The translations under genes and the position numbers were made by a program. 64,000 nucleotides of DNA from contig NC_062259.1 in NCBI RefSeq assembly GCF_905475465.1, positions 878,501 through 942,500 on the forward strand, given 5' to 3'. The notes under the pieces are model-generated. The model ran no database searches and was not told where the DNA came from. It saw only the letters and a program-made list of their open reading frames with translations. This DNA comes from Pieris napi. Lineage: Eukaryota; Arthropoda; Insecta; Lepidoptera; Pieridae. The first letter of the stretch is position 1. Each line of letters opens with the position of its first letter. Of this stretch, positions 56,105 through 64,000 are shown in pieces.

Positions 56105-56600
56105 TCTAATAAGGATTCAAAAACAATTGTGTTCTACGCCATCTACCAAATTACTTTATACCCGTAAAGTGGACCCTACAGCTTGTTTACGTTTATTGTG
56201 AACACTTTAAAAGAAGTTTCACTATTTTCTATAATAAATAATTTGTGCTTTTATCCCGAGATTATAAAAAATTAATAGATACATTTAAGATGCTCTAATA
56301 ATTGTGTAAGACTATAACAGTTGTGTTTAACGTCATCTAACAAATTATATCATAACTATTAAGCCTACAATAATTATGAACGCTAATTGTTTTTTCATTT
56401 ATCTTTCTGTTTAATTATATATTTTATATAACAAATAAATTGAGCTTTTGTCGAACGATTATAATTAACTATTGCCTTAGTAAAATGTTCTACAGGTGAT
56501 AAAACATTGACAATTGTATATAACGCCATCTAACAAATTGTATTATAACTATCAAGTCCACATGTCGGCACAGGCTACATTTATGCTAGGAAATAGAAAG
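56105..56600 (+). repeat. Diverged 192-bp tandem repeat
   Basis: Three copies of a word like aacgccatctaacaaattat occur near 56135, 56325 and 56520, each followed by ataactatcaag-like and gaac/taatttgtgctttt-like sequence. Upstream of the RNF113 start codon. Confidence 0.6.
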
Positions 56601-57014
56601 AAGACTACTCAAACTTATAAAAATCACCACTAGATAGAAAAACGGTGATTAACTGTATCAATACCAAACACGATAATAATTTTAATGATATTAAATAATT
56701 ATTATTAATAGCCTAGATATTATCATAATAATATAATCATTATAATTGAATCTTGATTATTACTAAGATTAAACTTTCTAATCTACATACAAACAATTTT
56801 ATCCATACTAATATTATCAAATTGAAGTAATCAAAATAAAAATAGAAACCAGGTAGTAACTGTATTTAAAAATGATTTAAATAGTCTAGTCGATGAAGGT
56901 TTTATTACGCATAGACAAAATTATAGCGGACCATGAAAATTCCTATCGCGAAAACGGGAGATTTCTTTAGCCGACTTGAAAATACGTGTGTTTTGCTTTG
57001 TATGTTTAAGGAGT

Positions 57015-57130
57015 TTTTGCCTAGTGGCCTCTTATCCCTGACCCTCTATGTGCGCATTTAACACTTGTTTGTACGAAAGCAAACATCGTGAGGAAACCTT
57101 TGACATGTGTCAGATAGAAGGCTGAAGAAT
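57015..57130 (+). mobile_element. tRNA-derived SINE fragment
   Basis: Short diverged copy (ttgcctagtggcctc, tatgtgcgcatttaacac, catcgtgaggaaacc). A detached tail-like piece is at 57660-57750. Confidence 0.5.
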
Positions 57131-57228
57131 TAGACGAATAGAAGAATAAACATTCTCTATGCAAACATGTCGAAATAGTTATTATTACAAAATATTTCTA
57201 TCTATTTCTGTGCCATGTTGTGTTTTTG

Positions 57229-57555
57229 ACGTGATAACGTCTTTAAAATCGTTTTAGTCGGGTGACATGTTCAGAAACTTGTGTCACACAAAACCTCACG
57301 AGCGCGATCGCAGGTATAACGAGAGAGAGACGGACCGATCTCCCGTCTCATCTCGAGCGCTGCCAGTCATTCCGTGAATGTATGAAGAAAAATGTATATC
57401 ATAGTCGAATAAGTAAACTTGTCATTTTACACCCGAAATTTATCATCAAAAGTGTGAATAAAACGATAGATGTAATTTAAAATTTGAAAAAATTGTTATC
57501 TTCATTAATTCCTTACTTCCCAAAAACTTATATCACCAATAAGACGTTATCACGT
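57229..57555. mobile_element. MITE with perfect 15-bp TIRs
   Basis: ACGTGATAACGTCTT at 57229-57243 is perfectly inverted at 57541-57555. The internal 297 bp have no recognisable protein. No clear target duplication. Confidence 0.6.
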
Positions 57556-57749
57556 AAACATCTCGATCGTAAACCTACTTTACAAACAACCAATATTTTT
57601 TCTATGTTTTTCTATGTCATATTATAGATAACATTCACATGTTATAATAATATGTGATTAATGTAAATTATTGGAGTAATCCGTCAGGAAACTGTCCATA
57701 GACCCACCTGTATTAGGCACGAAAGGCCGATCACCTATTAGAGATTAAG

Positions 57750-58560
57750 AAATGTTTAGATTTCACTCGACCATTGACAAGCTGACATGGCTGTTCCAAA
57801 TAACAGCTGAAGGTGCACACTCAGTGGCGTAGCTACCTAGGGGCTAGGCGGGGCAGTGCCCCGGGGCCCTCAAGCTCAGGGGGCCCTCGAATCCCCACCA
57901 GAAATCTCGATCGTTCTGAACTTTTGGAAATTTCTCCCATTTTCAAAATAAATATGACAGCTGGCAACCCCACTTTAATCAAGACATTAATTTGAGAGAA
58001 ATTCAATAGTTATACCTAGGGAATTCCCCTAAATTCTTTCTGTAGGTTGGCAGTGTTGTCAATTTGACGGATAGTTTATAATATAATAAACCCTTGAATC
58101 TTATGTATTTCAATTCGCCAAACCTACACCAAGTATGAATTGTAATTTATGTTGTTACTGTTTAATATTTTTATTACCTGCCGTGCACAAAAAGAGCTTA
58201 AGTAGCTTAGCATTTTTAAAGTATTCGTATATTTCATATTTTTATTTGATAAAACCTATCAGTTTACATAGCAGTGGGGCCCCATTTATTAATTTGCCCC
58301 AGGGCCCTTGGTTACCTAGCTACGCCACTGTGCACACTAACAGTTCACAAGAATAATATTACGTATTTCGTTTCCTCTCAAAGTGACGAAATGCCCTTCA
58401 TCGTGAGCCCGATAGCTTTGAAATCCCACCACCTTGAAGCTCTGATCAGGAATCCGTCTGTTGACTTAGGTCTCTTGGTGCTATCTACTATTGTGTTAGG
58501 GTACATCTGTAGGGCTTAGAGTAGAGTTGTTCTCAGTACATACACTACATATATACATAT
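57750..58560 (+). repeat. Dispersed repeat family interrupted by the hAT element
   Basis: The outer parts (57750-57813 and 58339-58560) are one copy of the 17400 family split by the hAT insertion. Removing the element and one target copy would rejoin them. Confidence 0.6.
57822..58330. mobile_element. hAT-type non-autonomous element with 8-bp target duplication
   Basis: The element starts CAGTGGCGTAGCTACC and ends with the inverted GGT.ACCTAGCTACGCCACTG. It is flanked on both sides by TGCACACT (57814-57821 and 58331-58338), the 8-bp duplication typical of hAT transposons. The subterminal parts are GC-rich (gggg/cccc blocks). No transposase is present. Confidence 0.9.
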
Positions 58561-59690
58561 TGTCCTATGTGCTTAAGTGTAAACGTATCTGAAAAGGCTA
58601 TTATTATTATGTATTAACAATTAATACAATTATTATTTTATTTCGAAAAAAAGTCCGTTATCTTTGAGTGAGCGACTTAACTCAATTGATAAACACTTCA
58701 AATTATAGTGAGTAGGGAAGCCCGGACTTCAAATTATTGATATTATCTTATATACTTTAGTTAATAATTACTCGTAGAAGCGCAAACTAAATAGCAATCA
58801 TCGCACACTTGAAGCCAAAATGAGCCATTTCGTATTGTCTTTTATTTACATAACTTTCACACTTTGATAATAAAACAATTTTTTACCGGATTGAAGTTAT
58901 GAATTATTATTGTTTCATAATTTTAAATTTAACCGAATTTGAAAAATGGTTTATCCCACACTCGTAAATTGTAATATGTATAACATTCTCGTTGCCATGT
59001 CCAATAACATACGTGTCGCTTAGATTTAAGAACCCATAAAAAAGTTACAGTTTTTTGTTAGCATCGCCACCCCACTACCTCTAATTTTATGTTAGAGTCT
59101 GTCTAATGAAAGAACATCAAGAAAAAGCGGGGCAAAGTAAAAAAAAATTAGTATGGTATCCCTAAAAGTTTGATATATTTTGTGGATTAAACTTACTTGA
59201 TACTTTATTTTGCTTTATTATTTTTTTACATTAATAGTAACTGTATTTCTATGAAATTAAATACTATACGTATGTAGTCTTTTACTATTTATACTTAAAA
59301 TTACTAGCATTGCATGGAAAACTATAACTATATTTATTATAAAACACAACATTATTCGGAATAATCAAAATCAGAATCCAAAAATCAATAAAACAAAGTT
59401 TAGGCTATTATACCTGTTAACTATTCGGAAAAAAATATATAATAGATATAAAAATGAGTAATTGCATGAAGTATCAAGACAACAAATCATACTAACCTAA
59501 GAAATTCAATGACATTCTGTGTTGCCGTCAGAAAATTTTCAAATAATTCAATGATCTTTTTTCATTAGCCAGAACTAGTATAAGCCCTTGTTTTGAACAT
59601 CCCTCCAACAACCGCTTTCAAACTTAACTCCTGCAAGATACTGTAGAAAATCAAATTGCCGACCAATTATAATATTATTCAAACTAAAAT
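58561..59690. other. AT-rich intergenic interval
   Basis: No gene, tandem repeat or delimited element supported. Confidence 0.45.
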
Positions 59691-59745
59691 ATTATACTGG
59701 CAAAAATACTGAACAAATACACTTATGAACGTCAAATTTTTTTTA
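59690..59745 (-). mobile_element. LINE tail fragment at the left flank of the LTR-like unit
   Basis: actggcaaaaatac and acacttatgaacgtcaaa match the minus-strand tail of the second LINE family. Confidence 0.4.
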
Positions 59746-60000
59746 TAAGAAAATAAATATAGAGTAAGTTCAATTTATTCTATTACTTCGATCCCTCGAC
59801 GACCCAGGGTCCGTACATTTTGGTCCTTTGAGCTATCCGGGAATAGCGGGTCTTTCGCGTACAGTTGATCGCGTTCGCGTTTTTCTCCGTCATCCTGAAG
59901 ATCGGCGCCGTGGAAAAACATCCCACTGCTGGTTTGTTGGGTCGTCAAGCAAGTAAGAAACTATCATCCGCATCAATAGAAAAGAGGAGAGCAAGGAGAA

Positions 60001-60984
60001 GGAGGATCCATAGCGATCGAATAGGGAGGTAAGCGACAGGAAGTCCACTCCCAGCATTTTTAAGGACCCATAGCGGTCAAATAGGGAGGCAAGCGACAGT
60101 GAGTCCGCTCCCAACATTTTTAAGGACCCATAGCGGTCAAATAGGGAGGCAGGCGACAGGAAGTCCGCTCCCAATATTTTCAAGGACCCATAGCGGTCAA
60201 ATAGGGAGGCAAGCGACAGTGAGTCCGCTCCCAACATTTTTAAGGACCCATAGCGGTCAAATAGGGAGGCAGGCGACAGGAAGTCCGCTCCCAATATTTT
60301 CAAGGACCCATAGCGGTCAAATAGGGAGGCAAGCGACAGTGAGTCCGCTCCCAACATTTTTAAGGACCCATAGCGGTCAAATAGGGAGGCAGGCGACAGG
60401 AAGTCCGCTCCCAATATTTTCAAGGACCCATAGCGGTCAAATAGGGAGGCAAGCGACAGTGAGTCCGCTCCCAACATTTTCAAAAACCCATAGCGGTCAA
60501 ATAGGGAGGCAAGCGACAGTGAGTCCGCTCCCAACATTTTCAAAAACCCATAGCGGTCAGATAGGGAGGCAAGCGACAGTGAGTCCGCTCCCAACATTTT
60601 CAAAAACCCATAGCGGTCAAATAGGGAGGCAAGCGACAGTGAGTCCGCTCCCAACATTTTCAAAAACCCATAGCGGTCAGATAGGGAGGCAGGCGACAGG
60701 AAGTCCGCTCCCAATATTTTCAAGGACCCATAGCGGTCAAATAGGGAGGCAAGCGACAGTGAGTCCGCTCCCAACATTTTCAAAAACCCATAGCGGTCAA
60801 ATAGGGAGGCAAGCGACAGTGAGTCCGCTCCCAACATTTTCAAAAACCCATAGCGGTCAAATAGGGAGGCAAGCGACAGTGAGTCCGCTCCCAATATTTT
60901 CAAGAACCCACAGCGGTCAGATAGGGAGGCAAGCGACAGTAAGTCCGCTCCCAGCATTTTTAAGGACCCACAGCGGTCAAAAAG
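60001..60984 (+). repeat. 60-bp tandem array with 120-bp higher-order pattern
   Basis: About 16 units with an exact 60-bp period share cccatagcggtcaaataggg. Two unit types differ at a few fixed sites (acagtgagtccgctcccaac versus acaggaagtccgctcccaat). They alternate strictly from 60061 to 60480 and then give way to runs of the first type. The array is open in one plus frame and one minus frame because 60 is a multiple of 3. Confidence 0.93.
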
Positions 60985-61061
60985 TATATCAGCGTATATC
61001 TACGCAAGCAGAGCAATCATTTCAATATAAATCGGACAAGAAAATCTCTTCGTCTTCGGCA

Positions 61062-61964
61062 ATGGTGGAAGGTTTAGCAGAAAGTGGTAACAATCAGCAG
61101 ATACCATCAGGCATAGCAATGATGCCAATACAGAAGACCACTGATGTGCAGCAGGAAACATCGATAGTGGCATTGGCGGAAGCAGTGGCAGCCAGTCTCG
61201 GAGTGGACTCCAAAGAGCCCACCCGGTACCGGACTCCGATAGGTCTTAGTGTTAATCACAGTATACATGCAGATACTTATCAAGGCGGAGAATTATACAA
61301 ATTGGCAGAAAGCGTAGCACAGTCGTTAACTGACTACAGCAAGGAGCAACATAGCACAGAAGAAAAAGAAAGTTTGTCTCAGTCCATTTCTTATAAGAAG
61401 AATAAAAACTTAAATAACAGCTTAGTATTGTCTAAGCCTTTGTTAGAAGCACCGATTCAATTGTATACGGAACCCTATTTGCAACACAACTTAACACAAG
61501 GGTCCGACATAGTTGTAAGAAACAATAGCATAATATCTAGAAAGAGTTATGGCAAATTTTCGCATGGATCAGAAAAGGTTACACGCAAATTAAATGGTTT
61601 GCCTATCAACAAAGGCAAGAAAAATAAGAAACAAGCATTCGTGAAAAAGGAATTTCGAAGAAGAAAAAATGGTGTTAAGATTAGAAAGGAATTTACAGGA
61701 AGGTCAAAAGGAAAGTTCAGAAAGAAAGGTAATGTCTTTCGTAAAAGGGGAAGATTGCGAAACGTTATCGTTCCGCAATATAGCAGGCTCACCGATTCAA
61801 GATTTCATAAAAGTAACATACAGCAAACTTATTCGGTTATGCATTCCTATGAGTCAAATATGAGTAATCAGAGGAAGAGAAAGAAAAGCACCATATATAA
61901 AATAATACTTAAAATTCCTTTAAGCATACGACAGTCTCGTATGTTCAGATCCATTTATGTATAA
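61062..61964 (+). CDS. Unrecognised basic protein inside the LTR-like element (300 codons)
   Basis: An uninterrupted frame runs from the first in-frame ATG (MVEGLAESGNNQQ) to TAA. Without requiring an ATG the frame stays open back through the 60-bp array to about 60040, adding some 20-residue repeats (SPLPTFSKTHSGQIGRQAT). Two internal repeats share LAE-A/S-VA-A/Q-SL followed by SKE. The last 110 residues are strongly basic (KKNKKQAFVKKEFRRRKNG and following), as in nucleic-acid-binding or nuclear proteins. There are no cysteine-histidine knuckles, protease or polymerase motifs, so it is not a recognisable gag or pol. It could be a divergent gag-like protein, a captured host fragment, or a chance frame kept open by repeats. 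A further degraded copy of part of the frame lies at about 62366-62470. Confidence 0.45.
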   Translation: MVEGLAESGNNQQIPSGIAMMPIQKTTDVQQETSIVALAEAVAASLGVDSKEPTRYRTPIGLSVNHSIHADTYQGGELYKLAESVAQSLTDYSKEQHSTEEKESLSQSISYKKNKNLNNSLVLSKPLLEAPIQLYTEPYLQHNLTQGSDIVVRNNSIISRKSYGKFSHGSEKVTRKLNGLPINKGKKNKKQAFVKKEFRRRKNGVKIRKEFTGRSKGKFRKKGNVFRKRGRLRNVIVPQYSRLTDSRFHKSNIQQTYSVMHSYESNMSNQRKRKKSTIYKIILKIPLSIRQSRMFRSIYV

Positions 61965-62572
61965 CATACATTGTCGAAACTTTACATTAAATACTGAGGG
62001 AAAGTTATTATTATACATACATCAATTTACATAAATCATTTTAAACGTGAAAAACGATTAATAATATAATATCATAAACAATGAATGGAATGCCAGTTCA
62101 GCAAAATATCATATGTTAGCAAGTGGAATGACCTACTGTGAAAGACGTCAACTACAATGAATAATATTATGCAGATATCAAATTACGGCTGCACTTTATA
62201 ACAATTATATTTAACCTAAGTCATGGTTGCATTCACCAAAACTGTAATACATTTTGTATGCTCATGATAGTTCTCAGAATGTGCTCAAGACAGGTAGTGG
62301 ATAGGACATTACAATCATATAAAGATCAGGAGACGTCACGGAGCAGTAGGTGCAGCATCGGCAGAATCAGCAGCCGGTTTCGCAGTGGCCTCAGGGGAAG
62401 CCACCCGGGACCGGACTCCGGTTAGGTAGTGCAAGGGCCCATGAGCTATGGGACCTAGTGTTAGTGATAGTGCTGTGATTAAAAGTGTTAGCTTAAGCCT
62501 AGAGACTGTTAAGCATATAATGAAATCATCTTGTAAAGCACTACATATTCATCTTGCACTTTTGCCTGGGGG
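61965..62572 (+). other. Internal 3' region of the LTR-like unit
   Basis: Non-coding. 62366-62470 (agccacccgggaccggactc, gggacctagtgttagtgat) is a diverged copy of 61181-61260 in the ORF. Confidence 0.5.
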
Positions 62573-63140
62573 AGTATGTACGAGCCAAGGCTGTACATTT
62601 TGCTCTTTTGCCTGGGGGAGTATGTACGAGCCAAGGCTGTACATTTTACTCGCTCAGGCTTCCTTATTTTATAAGCTTAATTATTCCCTATGTAAGTACG
62701 TGCCAGGGCTCGTACATTCCGATCATCTACAACCGTGATGTTTTTATAAGTACGTGCCAGGGCTCGTACATTCCAATCATCCACGAGCGTGATGTTTTTA
62801 TTATGTAAGTACGTGCTCTGGCTGTACAGTTTGATCATTTATAAGCATGACGATTTCCTACATCGTCGGAGTCACGCCCCGAGAGTATAGCCCGACGCAG
62901 GCACTCTCTTCGACTGTTACTATGCAGTCATTCGTAATTAACTAAATCGTAGGAGTTTCAACCCGGGAGCATAGCCAGACGTAGGCACTCTCTCTGTTTG
63001 TTAGATTGCACTTATTATATAGCAATTAACATAATAGTTATTAATCCGCTCATATTCTATTGTATAACGCGAGTGATAAATATAGAGTAAGTTCAATTTA
63101 TTCTATTATTTCGAACCCCTGATGATCCAGGAACCGTACA
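62573..63140 (+). repeat. Probable 3' LTR with internal short tandem repeats
   Basis: It begins near tgtacgagcc after a purine-rich gggggag. The segment gcctgggggagtatgtacga is present twice, about 49 bp apart (62562 and 62611). A second motif, aagtacgtgc..ggct..gtaca, occurs three times (near 62694, 62749 and 62808). The end, ccgtaca, matches the 5' remnant at 59812-59817. Confidence 0.5.
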
Positions 63141-63235
63141 TGCTTCAAATTTTACATTTACTGCCAGCTGTTCTCAAATCTAGGGCATAGAACGGAAGAG
63201 AAGAACTGGCAATAATGACCAGGGATCCAGAGATG
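63141..63235 (-). mobile_element. LINE tail fragment at the right flank of the LTR-like unit
   Basis: tgcttcaaattttacattta, ctgccag and gaagagaagaactggcaata continue the same LINE tail directly after the LTR end. Confidence 0.6.
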
Positions 63236-64000
63236 ACAGTGGTTAAAAACAGCTACAGAGCAAATATTGACACAGCCACAGATAAGGAGAAAATAAATCA
63301 AGACATGGTAATAATGATTTTTGCAGAGTTGAGTCAATATTTGGATAAATTCCTTTACAAAAATAGAATCATGCACTAAAACTTGTTTTCATATAAATTT
63401 TTCAATGATTGGTTGTATTATCGAGTTGTCGAAAGCTGACTGCGAAAACTGGTGTAACAGAGTTCCATGTATTAATAGATGACAGCACACGTTTTTAAAC
63501 TATCCTAAAAGGCGGTGTTTAATTTAATTACTATCCTGTAGGGTCAAAAGTATATCGGCGTCCTTAAATCTAGAACAGGGCAATGTGTGAAAATACCTAT
63601 ATCGTTGCGGAAAGACAGAGCAATGTACTACAGTTCTATAGAAGACATATTTTATCATATTCAGTCTTGCTAAGCCGGGACTGAGCGCTGTTTGATAAAA
63701 GTATTTTGTTATTTAAGTATAATATGATAACAATAATTCTAGACAGATAAAAATCAATTGTAATTAATATTTATCGATTTATGCGTCGCTAATATTCGCG
63801 TGATCGGTTGCTATGGTCGCAATATTCCAATTCTGTATTTCATGCTCCTTCATCGATCAAGCCTCTTCCTTCTGGGGGAATTAGGACCTTACGTCAGTCA
63901 TCATCTAGTTTTGAGCTAACCGATACAGCTGGAATTCTAGCTTTCTGGCTAATCGGCTGTGCTTATTCTGCATATCGATGATATGTTGCAACATTCATTG
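63236..64000. other. Right end of window, unassigned
   Basis: No supported gene. Moderate AT content, short frames only. Confidence 0.4.

Larger units (their letters stand above)
59752..63140 (+). mobile_element. LTR-retroelement-like unit lacking RT/integrase
   Basis: A direct repeat of about 65 bp (aaatatagagtaagttcaat...ccgtaca) ends at 59817 and again at 63140, as expected for the 3' ends of two LTRs. The left copy is followed by ttttggtcctttgagc, a primer-site/leader-like sequence resembling BEL/Pao elements. On the right, gcctgggggag, which resembles a polypurine tract, lies just before a probable LTR start near 62573-62577 (tgtacgagcc). The right LTR would be about 565 bp; on the left only its last 65 bp remain. 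Fragments of one LINE tail occur on both sides (59690-59745 and 63141-63235), which suggests insertion into that LINE. No protease, reverse transcriptase or integrase motif is visible. Class assignment is inference. Confidence 0.6.

Noticed and set aside
57813..57995. 60-codon frame at the hAT element
   Set aside because: It starts in flanking DNA and runs through the terminal repeat; not transposase.
59890..60957. 355-codon minus frame of 20-residue repeats (DRYGFLKMLGADSLSLASLF)
   Set aside because: Antisense shadow of the 60-bp array; retroelement polarity is plus according to LTR, leader and purine tract.
60001..60984. CRISPR-like regular array
   Set aside because: Units are contiguous with no unique spacers, and the DNA is plainly eukaryotic.

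Overview
The window is nuclear DNA of an insect, most likely a moth or butterfly (Lepidoptera). Genes are split by GT-AG introns, the background is AT-rich, and the non-coding DNA is packed with TC...CTAG Helitrons, tRNA-derived SINEs, fragments of at least three LINE types and several TIR/MITE families. The order-level call rests on the look of these repeats and of the genes, not on a database search.

From 0.3 to 48.4 kb there is a cluster of four paralogous genes for secreted chitin-binding proteins of the peritrophin type (CBM14 / Peritrophin-A six-cysteine domains). Gene A (+, 281-6977) is a chain of eight CBM14 domains made by repeated duplication of one exon with Thr-rich linkers. Gene B (-, 12488-7963), gene C (+, 23963-32351) and gene D (+, 42419-48424) combine CBM14 domains with very long Gly-Asn/Asp tracts (GGN/GGD triplets). 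The largest tracts lie in single exons of about 2.6, 1.8 and 2.8 kb. In all four genes the signal-peptide exon begins in phase 1, so a tiny upstream exon holding the ATG exists but cannot be placed with certainty. All later introns are phase 0 and cut each CBM14 domain between its fourth and fifth cysteine, which makes the exons freely duplicable. Together the products look like components of a chitin-containing extracellular matrix (peritrophic matrix, cuticle or similar), with CBM14 domains binding chitin and the GGX tracts as a hydrophilic or fibrous spacer.

From 55.76 down to 50.93 kb lies a complete seven-exon gene on the minus strand encoding a 302-residue RNF113/Cwc24-type protein (CCCH zinc finger plus C3HC4 RING), a conserved spliceosome-associated housekeeping factor unrelated to the matrix genes. 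Its last intron holds a 114-bp minisatellite in which each unit carries a perfect TGACGTCA palindrome.

From 59.75 to 63.14 kb is an LTR-retroelement-like unit without recognisable reverse transcriptase or integrase. It carries a 60-bp tandem array followed by an ORF of 300 codons from its first ATG for a very basic, unrecognised protein.

The remaining intergenic and intronic DNA is mainly transposon debris. Well-delimited elements include a Tc1/mariner-type MITE (44819-45374, TA target), a hAT-type element (57822-58330, 8-bp target duplication), a Harbinger-type MITE (about 39297-39864, TTA target), two Helitrons with exact A|TC...CTAG|T ends, a foldback MITE (22974-23220), and LINE ORF2 C-terminal fragments that have themselves become short tandem arrays.
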